Notes: generated from the letters alone by a model not told the origin. A DNA stretch of 32,163 nt from Zetaproteobacteria bacterium CG_4_9_14_3_um_filter_54_145 (GCA_002791575.1 PFXI01000004.1:1-32163), one strand, 5' to 3'; counted from the first letter of the stretch, positions 1-8,383 are shown. Program-made: numbers and translations.

Positions 1-95
1 AGATCAGCAACAGGCTCCCAAAGGGGGTGTCGACTTCACCGGAATAGGGTGTCGCGTTCGACTGGAATCAGGTGCCGACTTCACCGGAATACGCA
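1..95. mobile_element. Terminal repeats of an IS21-family-like insertion sequence
   Basis: Three imperfect direct repeats of about 21-25 bases lie head to tail at 26-46, 48-70 and 71-95. Each starts GGTG(T/C)CG and ends in GGAAT(A/C). The last ends in ACGCA at 91-95. Multiple short terminal repeats and a terminal CA dinucleotide are typical of IS21-family ends. No istA/istB reading frame lies inside the window, so the body of the element, if still present, is to the left. The family assignment is from pattern memory, not from a search. Confidence 0.5.
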
Positions 96-460
96 GTTAT
101 TAAAGGCACAACTGTATCCTCCGTGAAAATTGGCGGATAATACACAGCTGTGCGTTGAGCATAGTGACCGCCATCACAAGAAGCGCATAAATCACTATGG
201 CGTGGTGAAGTAACTATTAAACACCGGTGCGCTCTTATTCACAGGGAAGCTGATCCCGGTGAGCAGATACCAACACACTAAACTCTTCTGGCTCCAACTC
301 CTGCTCGCATCCCAACAAGACAAGCCGAGCCCTGATGACCAGCCTAGAAATCGTCAGTAAATCGGCAGATCAACCACTATACCAGCCCTGCTGCGCAAGC
401 CACTGCTCAGGGCCTTGAAGCAGAGCCGGTTTAAAGACGATACAAAGCCGGCAGATACAG
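96..460. other. Gene-free stretch between IS end and chemoreceptor
   Basis: No reading frame with credible start, ribosome site and composition was found on either strand. An open stretch on the minus strand around 230-350 resembles nothing I recognise. The downstream end of the chemoreceptor transcript falls here. An imperfect hairpin (GCCGG...CCGGC, about 430-452) lies just past its stop codon, but no T-run follows it, so I do not call a terminator. Confidence 0.4.
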
Positions 461-2161
461 TTAGCCAACCTTGTCGTCACGCAGATTTGTGAGGAAGCGG
501 TCAATCTGTTCACGCAAGCACTGTACCTGGTCAAGCATTGCGGTACTGCTGTTAAACGCCACTGTTGATGCGAGGTCAACTTCATCAGCAGCAATGGCGA
601 CATCACCAGAGGCCGCTTGCACACTCAGCATCCCCTCTTTTGTATGATGTGCACCAATCGATATCTCCTGGGTGGCAGCATCTTGCTGCTCCATTGTAGT
701 CGCCACATTCATACTGGCTTCATTCATGGCAACAATGGTGTTGGTAATACTTTTTATTGCCTGAATTGCTCCCCGCGTCTCAGTCTGCATACTGTGAATC
801 TGTGCCTCAATCACATCTGTCGCTTTTGCCGTTTCCTGCGCCAGATTTTTCACCTCATCTGCAACCACAGCAAAACCACGTCCTGCTTCACCTGCCCGTG
901 CTGCCTCAATACTGGCATTGAGGGCAAGCAGGTTAGTCTGCTCGGCAATTTCTGTAATTGTCGCCAGCACAGAACCTATTTCAGTTGAAACAGCCACCAT
1001 CTTGCCAACTTTTTCGTTTGTAGACTCCGCCTCACCAACAGCCTGTTTGGAAATACGCAGCATATCCACGACCTGTTCATTTACCGTTGAAATCGAGGCA
1101 CTCATCTGCTCGGTAGCGGCAGCAGTTTGCTCTACATTCTTCACCCCTGCGTTGATACCGGCCATGGAAAAATCCGACTGTTGTTTCAGCTTCTCGGCAA
1201 TACTGGACAGTCCTTCGGATGAGCGGAGGGCTTCTTGTACACGTTCGCCCAGATCAGTAACAAGTGCACCAACGCTGGCATCGAATTCATCGGCAGTAGC
1301 TTTTTCATTAGCAATAATAGCCTGCAGCTGCTGTTGATCCTGGCGGATCTTGTCCTGCTCAGCCTGGGCCCGCTCACGCTCACTCTCTTTGAAATGAAGA
1401 CGCATATTATCCATCGCTGAAAACAACTGACCAAGTGCATCCGCAGAGTTTGGCTCAATGCGTGTATCCAGGTCACCACTGATGATACGTTGAGCGGCAT
1501 CCCTTGCCTGGTTGATGGGTTTAATAACTATATTTTTCAGCATTAAGTTGACCACAATAAGTCCTGCAATCATAAAGCCGATATTGAGCAAGACGTTCAC
1601 CAGCAAGTCATCCTGGATAGCCTGATCCACCGAGGCCAATGAAGCACTGACCCTGATCCCGCCATTCACACTACCGCTCTTCACGTTATGACAGGCCAGG
1701 CAGTTAACGCCGCGTGTATTATCTGTAGCAAAATAGGGAATACCTACTGTCAAAACACGGCCATGCTCATTCTCGCCTACCTCTACAATCTCTTCCCCGC
1801 GTAGCAGGCGCTTATCAAACTCATCCTTGACCTGTTCTTCCGGCTCACCATCACCGAACTGGGCTTTTACACCATCACCGCGAACAACCCTGAGCCCCTC
1901 AATCCCGTCAGCAGCCATAAATTTGCCTCTAAGAACCTCCCGATCATCCATCGCGCCGGTCAACATCAGGGTGTTCAGGCTGTCAAAATAATTACCATTC
2001 AGGTCCTTAAGATTTTGTGTGGCAATCTCCAGAACCCGGTGCTTCTCTTCCTGATAGGAGGCAACCGCAGAAAACAGCGTTATTAGCAAAAATACAATAA
2101 ACACCGTCATGTTTATTTTCGTAGATAAACCCAGCTTGTAAAAGATCGTCCTATTTCCCAC
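461..2161 (-). CDS. Methyl-accepting chemotaxis protein with periplasmic c-haem motif
   Basis: A 566-residue chemoreceptor. A first membrane segment lies at about residues 18-36. The periplasmic sensor (about 40-185) contains CLACH at 154-158, a CxxCH covalent haem-attachment motif. A second membrane segment (about 187-207) is followed by a HAMP domain (about 208-262), a coiled coil and the signalling domain. The hairpin tip [20 protein letters not shown] at about 404-423 is the conserved CheA/CheW contact. The start is GTG at 2161 behind GGAGG with a short 4-base spacer; no better start is seen. The haem motif suggests redox, oxygen or NO sensing, as known for other c-haem chemoreceptors; the ligand is inferred. 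No che genes are nearby, so it is an orphan receptor. No C-terminal CheR-tethering pentapeptide is seen. Confidence 0.93.
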   Translation of the reverse strand: MGNRTIFYKLGLSTKINMTVFIVFLLITLFSAVASYQEEKHRVLEIATQNLKDLNGNYFDSLNTLMLTGAMDDREVLRGKFMAADGIEGLRVVRGDGVKAQFGDGEPEEQVKDEFDKRLLRGEEIVEVGENEHGRVLTVGIPYFATDNTRGVNCLACHNVKSGSVNGGIRVSASLASVDQAIQDDLLVNVLLNIGFMIAGLIVVNLMLKNIVIKPINQARDAAQRIISGDLDTRIEPNSADALGQLFSAMDNMRLHFKESERERAQAEQDKIRQDQQQLQAIIANEKATADEFDASVGALVTDLGERVQEALRSSEGLSSIAEKLKQQSDFSMAGINAGVKNVEQTAAATEQMSASISTVNEQVVDMLRISKQAVGEAESTNEKVGKMVAVSTEIGSVLATITEIAEQTNLLALNASIEAARAGEAGRGFAVVADEVKNLAQETAKATDVIEAQIHSMQTETRGAIQAIKSITNTIVAMNEASMNVATTMEQQDAATQEISIGAHHTKEGMLSVQAASGDVAIAADEVDLASTVAFNSSTAMLDQVQCLREQIDRFLTNLRDDKVG

Positions 2162-2523
2162 ATTACCTCCCCGATATTGTTACAGCTGCCAAAGACTTAA
2201 CCAGCATGACTGGTAAGCAAGATTGTCGCCACATAATTAATAAGCTTTTATGTGTTGAATGGCGTACGCGTAAATAATTACAACGCAACGTAACACAACA
2301 ATCGATCACCATTATTAACAGATAGCGCTGAATCACTCATCTCATTTGTCAGAAGGTAGACGGAAGAGCTGCTGGATAGCGTCAAATTCTGCGATTGTTG
2401 ATCCCTGTTTGCAGAACACCTGTTCTGGAGCGGGAAACCGGATGAGTAATCAACTCAGTTCCGCTGGGCGGTTGGGGCAAGTCCTGCAGATCGGCCACAC
2501 GGTAAAACCGTTCCATTTGGCAC

Positions 2524-2565
2524 AAATAAAGAAGCCCCACTTAAGATTTCTCTTGCCGATGGGGC
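2524..2565 (-). terminator. Possible rho-independent terminator on the minus strand
   Basis: Read on the minus strand, GCCCCA (2565-2560) pairs with TGGGGC (2539-2534). An inner AAGA-GAAA-TCTT hairpin lies between them, and the T-rich tail TTCTTTATTT (2533-2524) follows. No recognised gene lies upstream on that strand, so it would end an unknown transcript starting somewhere in 2600-3280. Confidence 0.4.
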
Positions 2566-3008
2566 CTGGAGTAAAAAGTAATCACGATTAATCAACAGGG
2601 CGACCTTCTGATTGTTGAAAGCTGACGTCGCAGGCATCCCGAGACAGCAGATTGAGCAGCCGCATAACTGACCGAAGGGCAAGAGGCAGGATGCTGCGAA
2701 TCACCATTGTTCAGGATTGGTGTATTGATCGCCACAACGTGGCGGCTCCGAAGGAGTGCAAGGCATGGCTATGGCTACACTTGGGAGCGTCAAATATGTG
2801 GAGTAGCAGGGGCAAGTAGCGGCGTCACCGCTTCGCGATAGAGGAACTTCAGTGTGCCGAATCACGAACCTACAGGATAGTAGATTCGGACGGCGAATTG
2901 CCGCCCAAAGGGTGAGGCACATGGATGTGCGGAATCAAAATGTCCAACTTGTTCAATACAGAGCCTATCGCGCGGGGGGGTAACGCCGCTTGCTCCTCAT
3001 ACGAGCCA

Positions 3009-3050
3009 TTCACTACAGCTGCTGCATCCGCAGCTTGTTCCTGTAGTGAA
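3009..3050. repeat. Nested inverted repeat (hairpin)
   Basis: TTCACTACAG at 3009-3018 is a perfect 10-base inverted repeat of CTGTAGTGAA at 3041-3050. Inside it GCTGC (3021-3025) pairs with GCAGC (3030-3034). No T-run follows on either strand, so it is more likely a structured RNA, a mobile-element remnant or a protein site than a terminator. Confidence 0.55.
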
Positions 3051-3158
3051 TAACTCTATTCGGCAAATCTATAAGGGGGAATCAAGCGGCATTATCCCTC
3101 CGTGCACAGGAATGAACTAATATCTCCCTCGTCAATAGCGAGACAGGAAACGCCATCA

Positions 3159-3176
3159 GTGTATCTTTACTAACAC
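3159..3176. promoter_or_regulatory. Candidate Crp-type operator upstream of duf190-crp
   Basis: GTGT-N10-ACAC at 3159-3176 contains the TGT-N10-ACA geometry of Crp-family sites (consensus TGTGA-N6-TCACA), although the inner bases match poorly. It lies about 110 bases upstream of an operon that itself encodes a Crp-family regulator, so autoregulation is conceivable. This is a pattern match only. Confidence 0.22.
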
Positions 3177-3228
3177 GAGTTCCCGGACTTCCGCGATGAA
3201 CCGTAAAAAAGCCTGTTGCTTGCAAGCT

Positions 3229-3255
3229 TTAGCGCCCGCGCTAAGCTAAGCGGGC
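3229..3255 (+). promoter_or_regulatory. Mutually exclusive leader hairpins before duf190
   Basis: TTAGCG-cccg-CGCTAA (3229-3244) and GCCCGC-N10-GCGGGC (3234-3255) share bases, so only one can form at a time. The second ends about 18 bases before the ribosome site GGAGGG (3274-3279) and 31 bases before the DUF190 start codon. Such an arrangement could control translation, but no known riboswitch consensus was recognised. Confidence 0.3.
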
Positions 3256-3286
3256 ATCATCCTGAGAGTATACGGAGGGCAAGCAG

Positions 3287-3619
3287 ATGATCGAAGGCTC
3301 GTGTCTACGCATATACCTGACCGAATCGGGAAAAATAGATGGAAAACCGGCGATGGAAGCGATTCTTGAGCTCTGCCGCCAAGCCGGCCTGAGCGGCGTA
3401 TCGGTGCTGCGCGGCATCGAGGGCATGGGTGAAGGTGGTGTTCATTCCGCCTCGTTCCTCTCCCTCTCGGCCGACCTGCCGCTGCTGGTGGAAGCGATCG
3501 ACAGTCGCGAGAAAATTGAGCATGCCATGGAACAGATGCGCCCCCATCTCGCCCACTGCCTGGTGGCCTGCTGGCCTGTTTCACTGATGCGCACGGAGTA
3601 TTTACATGGACATGATTAA
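3287..3619 (+). CDS. DUF190 family PII-like protein
   Basis: A 110-residue protein. The start LRIYLTESGKIDGKP, the middle segment GLSGVSVLRGIEGMGEGG and the tail around LLVEAIDSREKIE are the conserved blocks of DUF190, whose solved members have the ferredoxin-like PII fold. It begins at ATG 3287 behind GGAGGG with a 7-base spacer. Its last 14 bases overlap the next gene, a Crp-family regulator, which implies translational coupling. Family members are often found beside fluoride exporter (CrcB) genes, but none is here. A small-ligand-sensing role is inferred from the fold and is unproven. Confidence 0.9.
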   Translation: MIEGSCLRIYLTESGKIDGKPAMEAILELCRQAGLSGVSVLRGIEGMGEGGVHSASFLSLSADLPLLVEAIDSREKIEHAMEQMRPHLAHCLVACWPVSLMRTEYLHGHD

Positions 3620-4295
3620 ATTACTGCGAAAAGTACCGCTGTTTGCCGAGCTGAATGAGGCTGAGCTGACATCTATTGCCACGCTCGCCTCCAGCATTGA
3701 AATAGCCAAGAAAAACATCGTCGTACAGGAGTTCGAGCCGGGCGACTCGATGTATGTCATCCTCGATGGTGAAGTAAAAATATCCACCTATTCGATTGAC
3801 GGCAGGGAGGTGGTGCTGGCGCTGCTCGGCAAGGGCTCGTTTTTCGGCGAGATGTCGCTGCTGGATGAAGAACCCCGCTCGGCCACCGTCACCACAATGA
3901 CCGACTCAAAGCTCGCCCATATCCGCAGGCGTGATCTGGTACCGCTGCTGATGGAGCGCCCCGCCATCACGCTGAAACTGTTGAAGGAGATCACCTCCCG
4001 ACTGCGACGCACCAGCCGCATACTCGAGCGCATCAGCAGCATGGATGTGCCGCATCGCCTGTATGCCTATATCGTCGATCACTGCCAGCGCTTCGGGCAG
4101 CCGAAAAATGATGGCCGCTATGCCGCCGTACTACCGACCCATCAGCTGCTGGCGGATCAGCTATCCACCAGTCGCGAAACGATTTCGCGCGCCATCAGCG
4201 CACTGAAAAAAGACGGCACACTTGTGCAGGGAGACAGTCGCGGCAAGGTGAGCGTCGATGTTGATGCGCTGGAAGAGCGACTCGAAGATTTCTAG
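3606..4295 (+). CDS. Crp/Fnr-family transcription regulator
   Basis: A 229-residue regulator. The N-terminal cyclic-nucleotide-binding fold (about 11-125) includes the phosphate-binding cassette FGEMSLLDEEPRSATV at 80-95, with the G-E and R-S residues that bind cAMP in E. coli Crp. The C-terminal winged helix has its recognition region around THQLLADQLSTSRETISRAI (178-197). There is no N-terminal cysteine cluster, so it is not an Fnr oxygen sensor; the only cysteine is C160. This makes cyclic-nucleotide binding plausible. The ATG at 3606 has GGAG at 3595-3598 inside the preceding gene, and the two genes overlap by 14 bases. Targets are unknown; a candidate self-operator lies at 3159-3176. Confidence 0.93.
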   Translation: MDMIKLLRKVPLFAELNEAELTSIATLASSIEIAKKNIVVQEFEPGDSMYVILDGEVKISTYSIDGREVVLALLGKGSFFGEMSLLDEEPRSATVTTMTDSKLAHIRRRDLVPLLMERPAITLKLLKEITSRLRRTSRILERISSMDVPHRLYAYIVDHCQRFGQPKNDGRYAAVLPTHQLLADQLSTSRETISRAISALKKDGTLVQGDSRGKVSVDVDALEERLEDF

Positions 4296-4388
4296 GAGAC
4301 TCTCCAAGCACAGGAATGGTCACGAGGAAAAGCGGGTACTGGCTGTTTTTCCGCAGCAGGTTCGTCCCTGCCCGGACAGCCTCCCGGG

Positions 4389-5234
4389 CTAAAGCGAAAG
4401 CTGTACGGAATACCCGGTTGCGCGAATACGCTCAGCCAGCTGCTCCATCCAGCCCTGCGCCAGCGCTGACAGATGCACCGCTTCAGCCTGCATCGATGGT
4501 CTGGCCAGACCGTAGAGCAACACCCCGTGTATCGGCACGTCCGCCGCCTGCAGTGAGCGCAGAAAATCAACATAGGCAGTAAGCTCTGCTTCCGATGGCG
4601 GCAAACCATCCCATGCAGCCATGCAGGTCTGAATCCAGCTCGGGCACAGTTGCGCCATCGTTTTCACCTGATGAAACAGCCGCTCGGGCGACAGGGATAC
4701 GCCATTGATGCGCCGGATACCGGCAACCGTGGCGCTATCCACCTTGACCCACACTTCGCCATGATACGCAGCCATACGCGCTAGTCCCTGCTGCACAACC
4801 GCCTTATCGGCGTATGAGCCGTTACTGATCAGGCGCAGCGGCAGGTCCAGTTCGAAGCTGTCCATCACCTCGACAATGACAGCGATCACCTTGTCAAAAT
4901 CACGACTGCCGGTCGGCTCACCATTACCCGAGATGGCAATATCGCACAGGCGGCGACATGCTGCCGGCACATGCTGCTGCATAAACACACCATGCAGAAT
5001 ATTCGTCAGCATGGCCGAGAGCTCTGATGTCAGTAGCGCCAGATCAATAGCCGGCGCTGTGCCGCGTACCAGGTCGGGCACCTGACAGTAGGCACAATGC
5101 CAGTCGCAGGCGCTGTTCGGATTCAGATTGATACCGACCGATACACCACCGGCACGGCGCGACACAACCGGGTAGACATAGGTCATGCCGACAGCGTCCC
5201 TGTCATGGTTGGATGTATTCAGCTGCAAGCTCAT
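4389..5234 (-). CDS. Radical SAM protein (COG0731-like)
   Basis: A 281-residue radical SAM enzyme. CDWHCAYC at 43-50 gives the CxxxCxxC [4Fe-4S] ligands, and SGNGEPT around residue 101 is the SAM-binding GGE-type motif. The N-terminal block YVYPVVSRRAGGVSVGINLNPN is shared with proteins often labelled as wyosine-synthesis-like radical SAM proteins. In bacteria these are of unknown function, since wyosine itself is archaeal and eukaryotic. There is no SPASM-like cysteine cluster at the C-terminus. The ATG at 5234 follows the stop of the 99-codon gene by 3 bases, suggesting coupling; a later ATG at 5186 is also possible because no clear ribosome site precedes either. The substrate is unknown. 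Confidence 0.85.
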   Translation of the reverse strand: MSLQLNTSNHDRDAVGMTYVYPVVSRRAGGVSVGINLNPNSACDWHCAYCQVPDLVRGTAPAIDLALLTSELSAMLTNILHGVFMQQHVPAACRRLCDIAISGNGEPTGSRDFDKVIAVIVEVMDSFELDLPLRLISNGSYADKAVVQQGLARMAAYHGEVWVKVDSATVAGIRRINGVSLSPERLFHQVKTMAQLCPSWIQTCMAAWDGLPPSEAELTAYVDFLRSLQAADVPIHGVLLYGLARPSMQAEAVHLSALAQGWMEQLAERIRATGYSVQLSL

Positions 5235-5237
5235 GAA

Positions 5238-5537
5238 TCAGACAAAAATATCGATCGTGCGACCACCGGTGGCGAGCATGTTGGTGGTATTCTGCCCCTT
5301 ATGCGTGTAGGTCAGCGGAGGTTCTTTGGCCGAATCCTGATAGGCCGCACTGCTGCGCAAGTCGTTGCGCAGGCCGGCTCCACCGCCGGCGGCTTCGGAG
5401 GATTTGGTCACCGGCGTAACATCAATGACCGGATTTTTGAATTGGGTAGCAGCCTGTTGCGGCGATATCAGCGGCGGCACAGCCACCGCCTGAGGGTAGC
5501 TGTCGAAGCGCATGACAAAGCCCAGCGTCAGTGACAT
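5238..5537 (-). CDS. Small hypothetical protein upstream of the radical SAM gene
   Basis: A 99-residue protein of no family I recognise. It is rich in A, G, P and T and has no membrane segment or signal peptide. The C-terminal half (PPLTYTHKGQNTTNML...RTIDIFV) looks more ordered than the middle. An alternative ATG lies at 5513. It is 3 bases upstream of the radical SAM gene and probably cotranscribed with it; it could be a partner or substrate, but nothing in the sequence proves that. The ribosome site is weak at both possible starts. Confidence 0.55.
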   Translation of the reverse strand: MSLTLGFVMRFDSYPQAVAVPPLISPQQAATQFKNPVIDVTPVTKSSEAAGGGAGLRNDLRSSAAYQDSAKEPPLTYTHKGQNTTNMLATGGRTIDIFV

Positions 5538-5580
5538 CGAGTCACTTTAACCGCTTGCACGCGCTTGATCAATACAGCTA

Positions 5581-6861
5581 TCACATCGTCACACTACGCA
5601 TTGCAGCCGTCACCTGCGCAAGATCATCACTCCGGATCACAAACGGCGGCATGGTGTAGAGCAGTCGCCCGAAGGGCCTGAGCCATACACCGCGTGCAAT
5701 CAGCTGCTGCTGTACATGCACAACATCGATCGGATCCTTCATTTCAATGACACCGATCGCGCCTTTCACGCGCACTGCCTGCACCCGTTCGCTCTCCCGG
5801 CAAGGGGAAAGCTGTTGATGCAACTGCGTCTCAATCGCGGCCACCCGCTGCTGCCAGGGGGAAGCCAGCAACAGATCGATACTGGCCAGCGCCACGGCAC
5901 AGGCCAGTGGATTGGCCATAAAAGTCGGCCCGTGCATCAGTACGCCCTGGCCATCGGCATGAATGCCCGCACAGACACCGGCCGTGCACAATACCGCCGC
6001 CAGCGTCATATAGCCGCCGGTCAATGCCTTACCAACGCACAGGATATCGGGCGCAATCTGCGCCTGCTCACAGGCAAACATCGTACCTGTACGGCCGAAA
6101 CCGGTGGCAATCTCATCGGCAATCAGCAGCACATCGTAGGCATCGCACAGGCTGCGTACCTGACGCAGAAATTCCGGTGCATACACACGCATACCACCGG
6201 CGCCCTGCACGATAGGCTCGAGAATGACCGCCGCAATCTGGCTGTGGTGCGCCTCGATCAGGCCGCGGAAGGAGGTCATCTGTTCATCATCCCAGACATC
6301 ATCGCTGGCAGCCGTTGGCGCATCGGCAAAAAAGTGGTTGGGCAGCTGATCGGCAAACAGATGATGCATGCCGGCAACCGGATCGCAGACGCCCATGGCG
6401 CCGAAGGTATCGCCATGATAACCGTGACGTATGCTCAGCAGCTTTGTTTTCCGGCTCTGCCCCTGTGCCTGACAGTACTGCAGCGCCATCTTGATCGCCA
6501 CTTCCACCGCTACCGAACCTGAATCGGCAAAAAACACATGCTGCATACCGGCCGGCGCAATACTGAGCAGCCGCTCGGCCAATAGTGCAGCCGGTGCATG
6601 CGTCAGGCCGCCGAACATCACATGCGCCATTTTACCCAGCTGCTGCTCAATGGCGGCATTGAGTTGCGGCACATTATAGCCGTGGATCGCACACCACCAT
6701 GAAGCCATACCATCGATGACCCGGCGCCCGTCTTCAAATTCCAGACGTACGCCATCAGCACTTTTCACCGCATAGACCGGCGCGGGATCAAGCATCGAAG
6801 CATAGGGGTGCCAGACATGCGCCTGCTCAAATGCCTGCCAGGCCGGCTGCCTGTTATTCAT
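5581..6861 (-). CDS. bioA: Adenosylmethionine-8-amino-7-oxononanoate aminotransferase
   Basis: Converts KAPA to DAPA in biotin synthesis, using SAM as amino donor and PLP as cofactor. About 426 residues, the usual family length. Visible motifs are HVWHPYASM near the N-terminus, GMASWWCAIHGYN, the PLP-phosphate region DSGSVAVEVAIKMA, the aspartate in LIADEIATGFGRTG, and the Schiff-base lysine in CVGKALTGGYMT (K278). I chose ATG 6861; a GTG at 6873, directly after the holA stop, would add four residues. It follows holA closely and is likely read from the leuS-lptE-holA transcript. No other bio gene is in the window. Confidence 0.95.
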   Translation of the reverse strand: MNNRQPAWQAFEQAHVWHPYASMLDPAPVYAVKSADGVRLEFEDGRRVIDGMASWWCAIHGYNVPQLNAAIEQQLGKMAHVMFGGLTHAPAALLAERLLSIAPAGMQHVFFADSGSVAVEVAIKMALQYCQAQGQSRKTKLLSIRHGYHGDTFGAMGVCDPVAGMHHLFADQLPNHFFADAPTAASDDVWDDEQMTSFRGLIEAHHSQIAAVILEPIVQGAGGMRVYAPEFLRQVRSLCDAYDVLLIADEIATGFGRTGTMFACEQAQIAPDILCVGKALTGGYMTLAAVLCTAGVCAGIHADGQGVLMHGPTFMANPLACAVALASIDLLLASPWQQRVAAIETQLHQQLSPCRESERVQAVRVKGAIGVIEMKDPIDVVHVQQQLIARGVWLRPFGRLLYTMPPFVIRSDDLAQVTAAMRSVTM

Positions 6862-6873
6862 GCGGCCAACCAC

Positions 6874-7863
6874 TCATACGCCCAACCGGCCTGCCGCCAC
6901 CAGATCCAGCGTCAGCCGCTCCATCACCACCGGCTTCTCCTCCAGCGAGGCGCCCTTGATCAGCTTTTCCGCATCACTGATGCGTTTGATTGCCGCACTC
7001 AACTCGGCCCCGCGCCAGCAGCGCGCCTCGGCACTCACCTGCGTGCGCGCGTCGCCAAACACTTTGGCCGCCTGCAACGGATTGCGCTCATGTTGCGACT
7101 GATACCAGCAGTACATCAGCAACTGCTGCATGCGCGTACCCAGCCAGGAGAGCATCTGCACTTCAGCCACCTGCTGCTCAACAAGCAGTCGGTGCGCCAG
7201 CCCCACGGCATGGGCTTCACGCATGGCCACGGCATGGCACCATGCCTCCAGCGCACCGGGTGCACGCTCACCCAGCAATTCGCCCACCACATCCATACCC
7301 AGCAACGCACCCTCGCCGCCGTCGTAGCACTGCAACCGCTCCAGCAGGCGACGGGTGGCCTGGCGCATGCCGCACAGCCTCTCGCCCATCCACTGCAGCG
7401 TTGCCGGCGCCAGCTGCAGGCCGGCCGTGTTCACCTCATCAGCCAGCCAGCGGGTAAATCCCGCCGCATCCGGCGCGGAGAACTCGCACTGCGGCAAGCT
7501 GTTCTCCGCTTTCATCTTTTTATGCAGCGCCTTGCGCCATTCGATACCCGGCGCACAGATAATCAGGCGATTACCGGCAACAACCGAGCGGCTCATCTTC
7601 AGCAGATGCTCGGTCTGTTTCACATTGGCTGACTGGGCATTACGCACCAGTGCATAGCAGTAGGAGGGGCCGAACAGACCTCTGTTGCGCGATGCCTCCT
7701 CAATACGGGCGAGCTCCGTAACATCGACACGCATGCGCGTTGCAGCCGTGTCGCCATCGGCCAGCAGCAGCTCGGCCGCTTCAACCAGCGCATCCTGATC
7801 TTCACCATGCAGGTAGTAACAGCCGTGTTGTGCAGGCAGCAAACGCGCAGGGGTCAGGCGCAT
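6874..7863 (-). CDS. holA: DNA polymerase III subunit delta
   Basis: A 329-residue clamp-loader subunit that opens the beta sliding clamp. The N-terminal segment RLLPAQHGCYYLHGEDQDALVEAAELLL, the pattern NRGLFGPSYCYALVRNA (beta-clamp contact region) and the helical C-terminal part match HolA proteins. The length is normal. It lies directly after lptE (gap 16 bases) and before bioA, reproducing the leuS-lptE-holA order of gammaproteobacteria. Sequence conservation in this family is low, so synteny adds much to the call. Confidence 0.92.
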   Translation of the reverse strand: MRLTPARLLPAQHGCYYLHGEDQDALVEAAELLLADGDTAATRMRVDVTELARIEEASRNRGLFGPSYCYALVRNAQSANVKQTEHLLKMSRSVVAGNRLIICAPGIEWRKALHKKMKAENSLPQCEFSAPDAAGFTRWLADEVNTAGLQLAPATLQWMGERLCGMRQATRRLLERLQCYDGGEGALLGMDVVGELLGERAPGALEAWCHAVAMREAHAVGLAHRLLVEQQVAEVQMLSWLGTRMQQLLMYCWYQSQHERNPLQAAKVFGDARTQVSAEARCWRGAELSAAIKRISDAEKLIKGASLEEKPVVMERLTLDLVAAGRLGV

Positions 7864-7879
7864 GCAGACTCAGCCCGCA

Positions 7880-8383
7880 TCAGAAACCGGAGCGTACGCG
7901 TCCGACCGCATCCGAGACCCACTGCTTCTGTAAATCACTCAACAGCCGCGTACGCGATGCATCAATACTGGCCGGACCGCCGGAAACATAGACATCGCCC
8001 TGACGCTGAATCGGGCCACTCTGCCACAGCGTTTTACCATCCTGCTCCAGCATCAGCGAACCGGTGAAGGTCATGCGGTACTGCGTGGCAACGCCCGACA
8101 GATCATAGGCCGAGGGCACAAAGGCGAGCGGATTAAGCTGCACATGCAACAGTGCATGATGTGCCGTATCGGCAATCGCTCCGCCATCAATCAACTGGTA
8201 GCGCTGTGAAACCAGACGTTGACGCAACATCGAAAGCAGCCTGGCATCGGCATTGCCGGTGATGGTCACCGTATGCACGTCCGCCGGAATAGCGCCGGTA
8301 CCCTCGCCATGGCCAACCAGATGATAGCCACAGGAGCTCAGCAGCATCAATGCAACCATGACAGCACAGGCGCGAGCAATCAT
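7880..8383 (-). CDS. lptE: LPS-assembly lipoprotein LptE
   Basis: A 167-residue outer-membrane lipoprotein that plugs the LptD barrel for lipopolysaccharide insertion. The signal peptide ends in the lipobox LLSSC (C18), followed by GYHLVG, the typical LptE start of the mature protein. Its ATG overlaps the leuS stop by 4 bases (ATGA), so translation is coupled. Position between leuS and holA matches the conserved locus. Confidence 0.93.
   Translation of the reverse strand: MIARACAVMVALMLLSSCGYHLVGHGEGTGAIPADVHTVTITGNADARLLSMLRQRLVSQRYQLIDGGAIADTAHHALLHVQLNPLAFVPSAYDLSGVATQYRMTFTGSLMLEQDGKTLWQSGPIQRQGDVYVSGGPASIDASRTRLLSDLQKQWVSDAVGRVRSGF

Larger units (their letters stand above)
2162..3286. 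other. Long intergenic region without a supported gene
   Basis: About 1.1 kb between the divergent chemoreceptor and DUF190 genes. The short open frames on both strands lack convincing start sites and resemble no family I know. The region holds a possible minus-strand terminator (2524-2565), a 16-base dyad at 2412-2427 (CAGAACA-cc-TGTTCTG), a nested hairpin at 3009-3050, a possible Crp-type site at 3159-3176 and competing hairpins at 3229-3255. It may be decayed mobile DNA next to the IS end, or may encode an untranslated RNA. Confidence 0.5.

Noticed and set aside
430-452. Terminator for the chemoreceptor gene
   Set aside because: The stem is bulged and no T-run follows on the minus strand.
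2346-2922. Short open frames in the gene-poor region (about 73-81 codons, both strands)
   Set aside because: No ribosome sites, no family resemblance, and they overlap structured sequence such as the terminator-like hairpin.
3245-3290. TPP- or fluoride-type riboswitch before duf190
   Set aside because: A CTGAG stretch and the link of DUF190 with fluoride genes suggested it, but neither the full TPP core nor the fluoride GATGG/pseudoknot pattern could be found.
6808-7632. Long plus-strand open frame opposite bioA and holA
   Set aside because: It is antisense to two well-supported genes, is rich in H, Q and R as expected for the complement of GC-rich coding DNA, and has no family resemblance.
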